Shown here one piece after another: positions 19,952 to 27,377 of a DNA stretch of 64,000 bases. Source of the DNA: Microbacterium hydrocarbonoxydans (GTDB lineage Bacteria > Actinomycetota > Actinomycetes > Actinomycetales > Microbacteriaceae); contig NZ_FNSQ01000005.1 of NCBI RefSeq assembly GCF_900105205.1, positions 558,001 to 622,000 on the forward strand, in the 5' to 3' direction. The notes beneath the pieces were generated by a model. That model did no database searches. It worked only from the letters and a program-made list of their open reading frames with translations, and was not told the origin of the DNA. A program made the translations under genes and the position numbers. Positions within the stretch are counted from its first letter, which is position 1, and the number at the start of each line of letters is the position of its first letter.

Positions 19952-19980
19952 TTGACGGCGCACTTGTATTTTGCAAGTAT
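19952..19980 (+). promoter_or_regulatory. Promoter and HxlR-type operator of the VOC/hxlR operon
   Basis: -35 TTGACG (19952-19957), 17-nt spacer, -10 AAGTAT (19975-19980), then 6 nt to the ATG at 19987. Inside the spacer and overlapping the -10 is ACTTGTA-TTT-TGCAAGT (19962-19978), a 7-bp dyad with one mismatch. Similar dyads are bound by HxlR-family repressors, and the second gene of this operon is an HxlR protein. Confidence 0.7.
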
Positions 19981-19986
19981 CAGCAC

Positions 19987-20391
19987 ATGAGCCTCTTCAT
20001 CACCTGCCCCGTCGAGAGCGTCGACCGGGCCACCGCGTTCTACACCGCTCTCGGCTGGACCCTCAATGCCGAGATGTCCGATCACAACGTGTCGTGCTTC
20101 GCGATCGCGCCCGAGCAGTACGTCATGCTCGGCAGCCGCGAGATGTACGCGAGCGTCGGCGGCACCGAGGACGTGATCGGCGGCCCAGACACCCCCTCGA
20201 AAGTCACCGTCTCGTTCGACCTCGACAGCCGCGAGGCCGTCGATGAGATGGTCGAACGGGCCACAGCTGCGGGTGGTCGGGTCGGCGACACCGACGACTA
20301 TCCGTTCATGTACCAGCGCCAGTTCGACGATCCGGACGGCTACCACTACTCGCCGTTCTGGATGAAGCCGGACGCCGATCCGAGCGCGTGA
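19987..20391 (+). CDS. VOC-superfamily (glyoxalase-like) protein
   Basis: A 134-residue protein of the vicinal-oxygen-chelate fold, with paired beta-alpha-beta-beta-beta halves: MSLFITCPVESVDRATAFYTALGW at the N-terminus and RQFDDPDGYHYSPFWMKP at the end. Members are small metal-dependent enzymes or drug- and thiol-binding proteins; the reaction is not predictable. It is first in an operon with the HxlR regulator (GTGA overlap). The start at ATG 19987 is set by the promoter spacing; there is no ribosome site, so the mRNA is probably leaderless. Electrophile or aldehyde detoxification would suit an HxlR-controlled VOC gene but remains inference. Confidence 0.83.
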   Translation: MSLFITCPVESVDRATAFYTALGWTLNAEMSDHNVSCFAIAPEQYVMLGSREMYASVGGTEDVIGGPDTPSKVTVSFDLDSREAVDEMVERATAAGGRVGDTDDYPFMYQRQFDDPDGYHYSPFWMKPDADPSA

Positions 20392-20705
20392 GAGACCTCG
20401 CCACCGCGCTCGAGGTCGTCGGTGCCCGCTGGGCGCTGCTCATCGTCGAGAAGCTGCTCGACGGGCCGCAGCGCTACGGCGATCTGCAGCGTGAGCTCGG
20501 GGCGCCGACGAACATCCTCGCCACCCGTCTCCGGGAGCTCGAGGCTGCGGGAGTGCTGCGGCGGCTGCCCCTGCGGCACAACACGCGGGCGTACGCCCTC
20601 ACCGATCGTGGCCTCGCGCTGCGGGACGCGATCGGCGCGCTGGCGCGCTGGGGTGCGGAGGGGTCGGGGCCCGTCGGACAGACACCCTCCCGCGATCTCG
20701 GATGA
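20388..20705 (+). CDS. HxlR-family transcriptional regulator without the sensor cysteine
   Basis: A 105-residue winged-helix protein with the HxlR core: ALEVVGARWALLIVEKLLDG, RYGDLQRELGAPTNILATRLRELEAAGVL and a wing ending YALTDRGLALRDAIGAL. Many HxlR proteins carry a reactive Cys a few residues before the first helix and sense quinones, aldehydes or thiol stress. This one starts at MRDLATALEV and contains no cysteine at all, so it cannot use that switch. The GTG start overlaps the VOC stop by 4 nt. Autoregulation through the dyad at 19962-19978 is likely. Confidence 0.87.
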   Translation: MRDLATALEVVGARWALLIVEKLLDGPQRYGDLQRELGAPTNILATRLRELEAAGVLRRLPLRHNTRAYALTDRGLALRDAIGALARWGAEGSGPVGQTPSRDLG

Positions 20706-20761
20706 GCGCCTAGTCTGGGCCGTGTCATCGCGCAGGACCTCTCGGGCGAAGGAGCACTCTG

Positions 20762-21388
20762 ATGGCCGGACGCATCGTGATCGACCTCTTCATGACCCTC
20801 GACGGTGTCGCGCAGGGGCCGGGCGGAATCGGCGAGGATCCCTCGGGCGGGTTCGAGTTCAGCGGCTGGCAGGCGGGGTACCCCTCCTCCGGGGTCGGAC
20901 CTCAGGTGCAGCAGGGGATGCAGCGGCTCGACGCGCTGCTGCTCGGGCGTCGCACGTACGACATCTTCGCCGGCTACTGGCCTAACCACACCGACGGCCC
21001 GTCGGGCGAGATCGGCCGCCTCTTCGATCGGGTGCCCAAGTACGTCGCCTCCCGCGACGCCGACATCGCGCTCGACTGGCAGCACAGCTCCCGCATCGGC
21101 GGCGACCTCGCCGCGGAGATCGCCGAGCTGCGCGCCCGGCACGACGAGGTGCACGTCATAGGCAGCGTCGACTTCGCGCACTCGCTGATCGCCGGCGGGC
21201 TGTTCGACGAGCTGAATCTGTGGGCCTACCCGATCCTGCTCGGACCAGGCAAGAAGGTCTTCGACGACGGCGCGATGCCGTCGGTGCTCCGTCTGATCGA
21301 GCCCCCGGTCGCCGACGACGCCGGCGTGATGCTGCTGCGGTACGCGCGCACCGACCAGGTGCCTCAGGTCGACACCTTCGAGGATTGA
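20762..21388 (+). CDS. Dihydrofolate reductase-like protein (RibD C-terminal domain family)
   Basis: A 208-residue NADPH-dependent reductase-fold protein of the RibD_C/YwjB type. Signatures are IVIDLFMTLDGVAQGPGG at the N-terminus, RLDALLLGRRTYDIFAGYWP near 61-80, DEVHVIGSVDFAHSLI near 136-151 and NLWAYPILLGPGKKVF. It lacks the RibD deaminase half and probably does not make riboflavin; family members are general reductases of unknown substrate. GAAGGAG about 8 nt upstream fixes the ATG. TAGTCT at 20711-20716 is a candidate -10, so it may be transcribed separately from the VOC/hxlR operon 56 bp upstream. Confidence 0.82.
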   Translation: MAGRIVIDLFMTLDGVAQGPGGIGEDPSGGFEFSGWQAGYPSSGVGPQVQQGMQRLDALLLGRRTYDIFAGYWPNHTDGPSGEIGRLFDRVPKYVASRDADIALDWQHSSRIGGDLAAEIAELRARHDEVHVIGSVDFAHSLIAGGLFDELNLWAYPILLGPGKKVFDDGAMPSVLRLIEPPVADDAGVMLLRYARTDQVPQVDTFED

Positions 21389-21527
21389 ACCTTCGAATCG
21401 ACTATTCCTTTCCTGTGCGGTGATCGCCTAGATTCGGAACCGACGGTGCCGCGTGATCGGCAGAGCAGCCGAGGCCGAGCAGCACAGCGACGACGTCGCG
21501 CGAGGTCTCCCTTCGGAGGGTGGGACC

Positions 21528-23534
21528 ATGGCGCGACGGCGCGCATTCATTCGAGCGATCGTCGCGGGGGCGGCGGCGCTCGCGCTCGCGATCGGCGGCG
21601 CGACGACAGCGATGGCAGCGGACGACGATCCGGTGACAGGCACTGGATCTATCTCGGGAGTCGTGACCGAGGTCGGCGGGGCGGCGCTCGCGGGTGCCGT
21701 CGTGCATGCTGAGACAGACGACGGGAGTGCGACTGCGGATGCCGTCACCGATTCCTCCGGCGCCTACACCCTGACCGACCTGGTCGACGGCGACTACACG
21801 GTGCGATTCGCCACTCCCGACGACGCCCATCTCGCCGAGTACTGGAACGACACGCGGGAGCAGTGGCGCGCCGAGCGGATATCGATCGTCGATGGCGCGG
21901 CCGTGTCCGGCATCGACGCGGCGCTCGCGACGCCACCGACCGGGTCGATCAGTGGAACCGTCACCCGGGACGACGACGAGACCCCGGTCGCCGGCGTCAC
22001 CGTGTCGGCGAGCGGTGCCAGCGGTGCCTGGGACTCGACGGTCACCGATGCGAACGGGGAGTACACCCTGAGCTCGCTCTTCGATGATTCGTACGTCGTC
22101 GGCTTCTACGCGTCCGGTACCGATCTGAAGCGCGAGTACTGGGAGGACACCGAGGACTTCGGTGCGGCGACGCGCATCGCCGTGTCCGGAGGGCCGGTCA
22201 CGGGCATCGACGCCGCGCTCAGCGTGGGCTCAGGGATCGAGGGCGTGATCACCCGCGCCGACGACGGCGCTCCGGTCGAGGGGGCGTACATCTCCGCTCT
22301 CGACCCGAACAACGAGATCGTCGGAGCTACCGAGACGGATGCCGCGGGGGCATACAGCCTCGGCGGTCTGCCCGCCGGGACGTATCGGATCCGTTTCGGG
22401 TCGCCCGACGAGGAACTCGGTTCCGAGTACTGGAAGAACGCCTATCTCTGGGAGGACGCTCTGCCGATCACCCTGGCCGCGCAGGAGCTGATCTCGGGCA
22501 TCGACGCCGACCTCGATGTCGTCGGATACATCAGCGGAACGGTCACCCGAGGCAGCGACGGGGCACCGCTCAGCGCGATGGTCCTCGTCTACGGCGAAAA
22601 CACCCCTGTGCTCGATCCCTGGGGCATGACGGATGCTCAGGGGGACTACCGCATCGCCGTCGCTCCCGGGACGTACAGGGTGCGGTTCCGCGCCCAGGAG
22701 ACGGGCCTCCTGGAGGAGTGGTGGAAGAACGCGCGGTCGTGGGACGACGCCACGGTCGTCACGGTCGCCCCGGGTCACGAGGTCGCCGCCATCGACGCGG
22801 AGGTCGAGGTCTCCTCGAAGATCTCCGGCACGGTGGAGCTCGATTCCGACGAGCAGCGCACCGTGACCGTCGAGGCGTGGGCAGACGGAGAGATCAAGGG
22901 CACGGCGACGGTGCATCGGACCAATGGCACCTACACCCTGTACGTGCCGGAGGGGACGTACATCCTGAAGGCCTCTGCGGTCTTCCCCGGGAGCAGCACG
23001 ACGGCCGCACCGCAGTACTACGACGGCGTCGCCACCGCGGCGGAGGCGACGCCCGTCGTCGCCGAGGGCCGGGGTGCCCTCACCGGTGTCGACTTCACGC
23101 TCGTCACGGATGCCACGCCGGCGCCCAAGCCCGTGCTGACGCTCTCCGCCGGCTCGATCGTCGCCGGCAAGGACATCACCGTCGCGGGCACCGGGTTCGC
23201 CCCCGGGCAGAAGCTGGCGTTCGAGCTGCGGTCCGACCCGGTGGCACTCGGCTCTCTGACCGCCGATGCGAGCGGTCGACTCGGTGGCACGTTCCGCATC
23301 CCCGCAGGCACCCCGGCGGGAACGCACACGCTCGTGGCGCTGGACGCGTCGGGGGCGATCGTCGCTCGTGCCACCATCCAGGTGACGGCGGCGTCCGGCG
23401 GGGCTGTGTCCGGTTCCGTAGGCGGCGCGCTGGCGACCACCGGTGCCGACCTGCCGACGTTCGCGGTGATGGCGGCCTCGGGGCTGTTGCTCGCCGGTCT
23501 GCTGCTCGTTCGTCGCCGCCGCATCCACGGCTGA
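21528..23534 (+). CDS. LAXTG-anchored surface protein with five carboxypeptidase-regulatory-like repeats
   Basis: A 668-residue cell-wall protein. A signal peptide covers about residues 1-30 (RRR, hydrophobic core, cleavage after TAMA). Five repeats of roughly 90 residues follow, each opening GSISGTVTR or similar, containing DxxGxYxLxxLxxGxYxVxF, an EYW...W pair, and closing SGIDAxL; these resemble CNA-B/carboxypeptidase regulatory-like beta-sandwich domains. Next come a separate Ig-like domain (VLTLSAGSIVAGKDITVAGT) and a sorting signal LATTG, a hydrophobic helix and RRRR. LAXTG is the motif used by actinobacterial class E sortases; no sortase is in the window. GGAGGG before ATG 21528 sets the start. 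It is probably a stalk or adhesin; the ligand is unknown. Confidence 0.85.
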   Translation: MARRRAFIRAIVAGAAALALAIGGATTAMAADDDPVTGTGSISGVVTEVGGAALAGAVVHAETDDGSATADAVTDSSGAYTLTDLVDGDYTVRFATPDDAHLAEYWNDTREQWRAERISIVDGAAVSGIDAALATPPTGSISGTVTRDDDETPVAGVTVSASGASGAWDSTVTDANGEYTLSSLFDDSYVVGFYASGTDLKREYWEDTEDFGAATRIAVSGGPVTGIDAALSVGSGIEGVITRADDGAPVEGAYISALDPNNEIVGATETDAAGAYSLGGLPAGTYRIRFGSPDEELGSEYWKNAYLWEDALPITLAAQELISGIDADLDVVGYISGTVTRGSDGAPLSAMVLVYGENTPVLDPWGMTDAQGDYRIAVAPGTYRVRFRAQETGLLEEWWKNARSWDDATVVTVAPGHEVAAIDAEVEVSSKISGTVELDSDEQRTVTVEAWADGEIKGTATVHRTNGTYTLYVPEGTYILKASAVFPGSSTTAAPQYYDGVATAAEATPVVAEGRGALTGVDFTLVTDATPAPKPVLTLSAGSIVAGKDITVAGTGFAPGQKLAFELRSDPVALGSLTADASGRLGGTFRIPAGTPAGTHTLVALDASGAIVARATIQVTAASGGAVSGSVGGALATTGADLPTFAVMAASGLLLAGLLLVRRRRIHG

Positions 23535-23584
23535 AGTCGCGCCGGAGCGGTCGTCCCGCGTCGGCGGCCCTGCCTTCGGCGTGC

Positions 23585-24394
23585 TCAGCCGCGCGCGAGC
23601 AGCCGCTCGATGACGCGCGCCACGCCGTCGTCGTCGTTCGAGGTGGTCGTCTCGTCGGCTGCGTCACGCACGACGTCGTCGGCGTCCGCCATCGCGACTC
23701 CGTGGCCGGACCACCGCAGCATCTCCACGTCGTTGAGTGCATCGCCGAAAGCGACGACGTCGCCCCGGTCGATGTCGAGATGCTCGCAGAGCCGCGCGAG
23801 CCCGGTGGCCTTGGTCACGCCCTCGGCCATCACCTCGACGAAGGGCGCCCCTGAGAGGGTCGCCTCGAACCCCGTGAGTCCGAGTGCCTGGAGCGTTCGG
23901 AAGAGCTCGGCGGGGGCGAGTTCGGGATGCCGGATCACGAATTTCAGGCTCGGCGCGTCCAGCACCTGATCGAGGGCGACCCCGCCCATAGTGCGAGGGT
24001 CGCGCTTGTGATCAGAGAGGTCGGCGATCTCGGCGTAGCCGTGCTGGGCGACGAAGGTCTCGCCGCCCTCGCGCACACTCGCGAACAGCAGGTCGGGGAT
24101 GCTGGCGCGCAGCGCTTCCGCCAGAGTGCGGATCGTCTCGGCCGGGAGCTCTTCGGCGAACAGCATCCGCCCGTCCGTGAGGTGGGTGGCGTAGGCGCCG
24201 TTGCTGCACAGCGCCCAGCCGTCGAACCCGGCCCCCGCGGCGATCGCGCGCAGGCCGATGGGCTGACGGGCGGTCACCGGGACGACGGGGATGCCCCGTT
24301 TCCTGGCCGCATCGAGGGCCGTGCGTGTGCGCCGCGTGACCGACGACGAGGAGTCGAGCAGAGTCCCGTCGAGGTCGGTCGCGATCAGGCGCAC
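23585..24394 (-). CDS. Cof-type HAD hydrolase
   Basis: A 269-residue HAD phosphatase of the Cof/YbiV group (class IIB cap). Motif I is DLDGTLLDSSSSV at residues about 7-19, motif II is near VVPVTARQP, and motifs III/IV are in GVTKATGLARLCEHL and VAFGDALNDVEMLRWSG. These enzymes remove phosphate from sugar phosphates or cofactors; the substrate is not predictable. The start is GTG 24392-24394. The gene begins 3 nt after the stop of the exonuclease III gene in the same direction, so the two are co-transcribed. Confidence 0.88.
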   Translation of the reverse strand: MRLIATDLDGTLLDSSSSVTRRTRTALDAARKRGIPVVPVTARQPIGLRAIAAGAGFDGWALCSNGAYATHLTDGRMLFAEELPAETIRTLAEALRASIPDLLFASVREGGETFVAQHGYAEIADLSDHKRDPRTMGGVALDQVLDAPSLKFVIRHPELAPAELFRTLQALGLTGFEATLSGAPFVEVMAEGVTKATGLARLCEHLDIDRGDVVAFGDALNDVEMLRWSGHGVAMADADDVVRDAADETTTSNDDDGVARVIERLLARG

Positions 24395-24396
24395 GG

Positions 24397-25242
24397 TCAG
24401 GAGAAGATCATCGGCATGTCGTCGTCTTCTTCAGCCCCGCCGAGATCGAACTCGACGACGACCGGGACGTGGTCGCTGGGCTGCTCGCCCTTGCGCTCCT
24501 CGCGGTGGATCGATGCACCGGTCACGGACTCGGCCAGTGTGCGGGACCCGAGGACGAAGTCGATGCGGATGCCCTCGTTGCGAGGGAACTTGAGGCGCTG
24601 ATAGTCCCAGTAGGTGAAGCCCTCGGGGATGAGTGGACGCACGACGTCGGTCAGACCCGCGTCGGCGAACGCGAAGAACGCCTGTCGCTCCAGGGGCGAG
24701 ACATGGGTGGAGACGCCCTCGACGATGTCGGGATCGCCGTTGTCGACGTCGAAGGGGATGATGTTGAAGTCACCGACCAGGGCCAGCGGCAGATCGGGAT
24801 TCGCCGACAGCTCCGCCGCGGTGGCCTTCTTCAGCTCTTCGAGCCAGTGCAGCTTGTAGGCGTAGTGCGGGTCGCCGAGCGAGCGGCCGTTCGGCACATA
24901 CAGGCTCCAGACGCGCACACCGTCGACCAGCACCCCGAGCGCACGCGCCTCGAGCGGAGCATCCGGGCCCTCGTGTCCCTTCGCGAAGCCGGGCATGCCA
25001 TCGAACGCCGTGCGCACATCGGTGATCGGGAGGCGGCTGGCGATCGCGACGCCGTTCCACTGATTCAGACCGTGGACCTCGACGTGGTAGCCGGCCTCTT
25101 CGAACGGGGCGTAGGGGAACTGCTCGGGCTTGCACTTGATCTCCTGCATCGCGAGCACGTCGATGTCCTCTCGGACGGCGAACTCGACGGTGCGGGTGAC
25201 GCGGGTGCGGATGGAGTTGACGTTCCAGGTGGCCAAGCGCAT
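24397..25242 (-). CDS. xth: Exodeoxyribonuclease III (AP endonuclease family)
   Basis: A 281-residue EEP-superfamily nuclease that cuts DNA 5' to abasic sites and removes 3'-blocking groups in base-excision repair. Visible motifs are MRLATWNVNSIRTR at the start, LAMQEIKCKPEQFPY with the metal-binding Glu near 34, YVPNGRSLGDPHYAYKL, LVGDFNI near 155 and the catalytic SDHVPVVVEFD near 258. The C-terminal acidic tail is short and ends MIFS. The start ATG at 25240-25242 has -10 box TAGGCT (25249-25254) 6 nt upstream, so it is probably leaderless. It is divergent from pyrE with 37 bp between starts. Confidence 0.93.
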   Translation of the reverse strand: MRLATWNVNSIRTRVTRTVEFAVREDIDVLAMQEIKCKPEQFPYAPFEEAGYHVEVHGLNQWNGVAIASRLPITDVRTAFDGMPGFAKGHEGPDAPLEARALGVLVDGVRVWSLYVPNGRSLGDPHYAYKLHWLEELKKATAAELSANPDLPLALVGDFNIIPFDVDNGDPDIVEGVSTHVSPLERQAFFAFADAGLTDVVRPLIPEGFTYWDYQRLKFPRNEGIRIDFVLGSRTLAESVTGASIHREERKGEQPSDHVPVVVEFDLGGAEEDDDMPMIFS

Positions 25243-25248
25243 GCGTCA

Positions 25249-25272
25249 AGCCTAGGGCTTGCCTCCTACACT
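25249..25272. promoter_or_regulatory. Back-to-back leaderless promoters of xth and pyrE
   Basis: The 37-bp gap between divergent starts holds TAGGCT on the minus strand (25249-25254), 6 nt before the xth ATG, and TACACT on the plus strand (25267-25272), 7 nt before the pyrE GTG. The two -10 elements are 12 bp apart, so each promoter's -35 region falls inside the other gene. Confidence 0.65.
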
Positions 25273-25279
25273 GGATGCC

Positions 25280-25840
25280 GTGACCGCACTCGACACAGAC
25301 CGCCAGACCCTCCTCGACCTGATCAAGGACGAGGCCGTGTTCCACGGAGACTTCACGCTCTCTAGTGGCAAGAAGGCGACGTACTACGTCGACATGCGCA
25401 AGCTCACACTCGATCACCGCGCAGCTCCAGCGATCGGCCGCATCATGCTCGACCTCATCGGCGATCTCGACGTCGTGGCCGTCGGAGGCCTGACCCTCGG
25501 CGCCGATCCCATCGCGAATTCGGTGCTGCACGCCTCCGTCGCCACCGACAAGCCGCTCGACGCGTTCGTCGTGCGCAAGGAGCCGAAGGACCACGGACGC
25601 GGCCGCCAGATCGAGGGCGCGGACGTCAAGGGCAAGCGCGTCGTCGTGCTCGAGGACACCTCGACCACCGGTCAGTCGGCGCTGAAGGCGGTCGAAGCAC
25701 TGCGCAAGGAAGGGGCCGAGATCGTCGCCGTCGCGGTGATCGTCGACCGCAAGACCGGCGCTCAGGCGGCCATCGAAGCCGAGGGACTCGAATGGCGCGC
25801 CGCCTTCGACCTCGACGACCTCGGACTCGACCCCCAGTGA
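25280..25840 (+). CDS. pyrE: Orotate phosphoribosyltransferase
   Basis: A 186-residue type I phosphoribosyltransferase that joins orotate to PRPP, giving OMP in pyrimidine synthesis. FTLSSGKKATYYVDMRKL holds the orotate-contacting loop, GGLTLGADPIANSVL follows, and VVVLEDTSTTGQSA near 120-133 is the PRPP-binding motif. GTG 25280 is preferred over the upstream TTG 25259 because TACACT lies 7 nt before it, and TTG would put the start codon ahead of the -10 box. The stop overlaps the start of the ROK kinase gene by 4 nt. Confidence 0.93.
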   Translation: MTALDTDRQTLLDLIKDEAVFHGDFTLSSGKKATYYVDMRKLTLDHRAAPAIGRIMLDLIGDLDVVAVGGLTLGADPIANSVLHASVATDKPLDAFVVRKEPKDHGRGRQIEGADVKGKRVVVLEDTSTTGQSALKAVEALRKEGAEIVAVAVIVDRKTGAQAAIEAEGLEWRAAFDLDDLGLDPQ

Positions 25841-26739
25841 CCCGCTACGCCCTGGCCGTCGACGTCGGCGGCACGAAGATGGAGGCCGCGCTCGTCGGCG
25901 ATGACGGCGTGCTCGTTCCGGGAAGCCGCGGCCGCCGGGCGACGGGCCGCGACGCCACTCCCGCGTCCCTCGACGAGGCGATCGCGACCGTGATCGCCCA
26001 CGCTCTCGCCCATCTCCCCGAGGACGCCGAACTCATCGGCGCCGGCATCGGCAGTGCTGGCCCGATCGACCGGAACGTCGGCCAGATCCTCCCCGTGAAC
26101 ATGCCTGCAGCCCGCGGGTACGGTCTCGCGGATGCGGTGCGCTCCACCGCCTCCGGCATCCTCGGCCGCGCGCTGCCCACTGTCTTCGGCCACGACGGGG
26201 GTGCGCTCGCGCTCGCCGAGTCCTGGCTCGGTGCCACGAAGGATGCCCGATCCTCGCTGTCGATCGTCGTCTCGACCGGCGTCGGCGGCGGATTCGTCGT
26301 CAACGGCGCGTACATCCCCGGTGCGACCGGCAACGCCGGGCATCTCGGACAGGTGCGTCGCGAAGGCGGGCTCACGCTCGAGGAGATCGCCTCCGGACCC
26401 GCGAGCGCCGCGTGGGCGCAGACACAGGGCTGGACGGGCGCGACCGGTGAGGACCTGGCGCGGGATGCCGCCGCGGGCGACACCATCGCCCGTGCCGCGA
26501 TCGAGCGCTCGGCGAAGGCCGTCGGAGAAGCACTCGCGGATGCCGCGACCCTGGTCGACCTCGACATGGTCGCGATCGGCGGCGGGTTCTCTCGCGTGTC
26601 GGCCGACTACATCGACCTCGTGCAGCAGGCGCTCACGGCGAGTGCCGCACACGAGTACTCGCGGCGCACCCGGGTCGTGCGCTCGGGACTCGGCGACGAG
26701 GGGCCGCTCATCGGCGCTGCGGCGCTCGTCCTGCGCTGA
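25837..26739 (+). CDS. ROK-family sugar kinase-like protein lacking the zinc motif
   Basis: A 300-residue ROK protein. ATP-binding ALAVDVGGTKMEAALVGDDG is at the N-terminus, then GAGIGSAGPIDRN, the catalytic Asp region VFGHDGGALALAES, and STGVGGGFVVNGAYIPGATGNAGHLGQV. ROK kinases normally follow GH with a CxCGxxGC zinc site; here the segment reads GHLGQVRREGGLTLEEIASGP with no cysteines, so zinc is not bound there. It could be a glucokinase or kinase of another hexose. The GTG start overlaps the pyrE stop (GTGA), an unusual pairing for a pyrimidine gene. Confidence 0.84.
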   Translation: MTRYALAVDVGGTKMEAALVGDDGVLVPGSRGRRATGRDATPASLDEAIATVIAHALAHLPEDAELIGAGIGSAGPIDRNVGQILPVNMPAARGYGLADAVRSTASGILGRALPTVFGHDGGALALAESWLGATKDARSSLSIVVSTGVGGGFVVNGAYIPGATGNAGHLGQVRREGGLTLEEIASGPASAAWAQTQGWTGATGEDLARDAAAGDTIARAAIERSAKAVGEALADAATLVDLDMVAIGGGFSRVSADYIDLVQQALTASAAHEYSRRTRVVRSGLGDEGPLIGAAALVLR

Positions 26740-26757
26740 CTCTCGGCACCGACCAGG

Positions 26758-27174
26758 TCAGCGGGCCGCGACGATCAGGTGACGCTGTGGCCCTTCGATG
26801 CGGGCCATCGCGATCTTGAGTTCGGTGGTGTCGGCCGCGACTCCGTCGATGCGGGCGCCCAGCGATCTCTCGACCTCGGCGAGGTCGGATCGCACTCCGT
26901 CGATGCGGGCGCCGAGATTGTCCTCGACGCCGTCGATGCGGGCGCTGAGCTTGTCGTCGAGGCCGTCGATGCGGGCGCTGAGCTTGTCGTCGAGGCCGTC
27001 GATGCGGGCGCTGAGCTTGTCGTCGAGGCCGTCGATGCGGGCGCCGAGTCTCTCTTCGAGGCGGTCGGTTCTACGGATGCACCAGCCGAAGCCCGCGACC
27101 ATGGTGCCGCCCAGCGTCAGCAGAAGGCCGACGGCGCTGAGGACGATCGTGATGATCTCTGCGGACACGAACAT
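26758..27174 (-). CDS. Membrane-anchored coiled-coil protein with 11-residue repeats
   Basis: A 138-residue protein of unknown function. One transmembrane helix (about 7-33) is followed by a cytosolic or external rod built from 11-residue units of the form LSARIDGLDDK, at least six in a row, with hydrophobic a/d-like positions typical of a hendecad coiled coil. The C-terminus reads MARIEGPQRHLIV. The protein at 48955-49527 has the same plan and a similar end (IARLEGPLPKLQ), so the two are paralogues in architecture. ATG 27172-27174 has CAGAAT 6 nt upstream, so a leaderless message is likely. No catalytic motif is visible; a structural or membrane-organising role is possible. Confidence 0.75.
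   Translation of the reverse strand: MFVSAEIITIVLSAVGLLLTLGGTMVAGFGWCIRRTDRLEERLGARIDGLDDKLSARIDGLDDKLSARIDGLDDKLSARIDGVEDNLGARIDGVRSDLAEVERSLGARIDGVAADTTELKIAMARIEGPQRHLIVAAR
26902..27066. repeat. 33-bp tandem repeat inside the coiled-coil gene
   Basis: Period 33 bp (11 codons). Three identical units start at 26935, 26968 and 27001, flanked by diverged units starting at 26902 and 27034. Each encodes one hendecad. Identical neighbouring copies make length change by recombination or slippage likely. Confidence 0.9.
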
Positions 27175-27377
27175 GCTCCCATTCTGCGGGTGGAGGGTGG
27201 GGTCTCGCAGAATGCTACGCGCGTGACGGATACAGGACGGAGCGATGGTGAGGATGGCGCCGATGAGTGTGCACGACTCGGTCAGGCTATCGACGGTGCA
27301 GGAGAGGTCCTCTCTTCCGTTCGCCTCCCTAACAAAAGCGGCCTACGCTCTTAGCAGGCGACGGAAGGAACACACGC

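Noticed and set aside
20722..20765. Possible GTG upstream frame before the RibD-C gene
   Set aside because: It would run out of frame into the gene with no overlap of stop and start, and the -10 to GTG distance is 5 nt, off the usual spacing.
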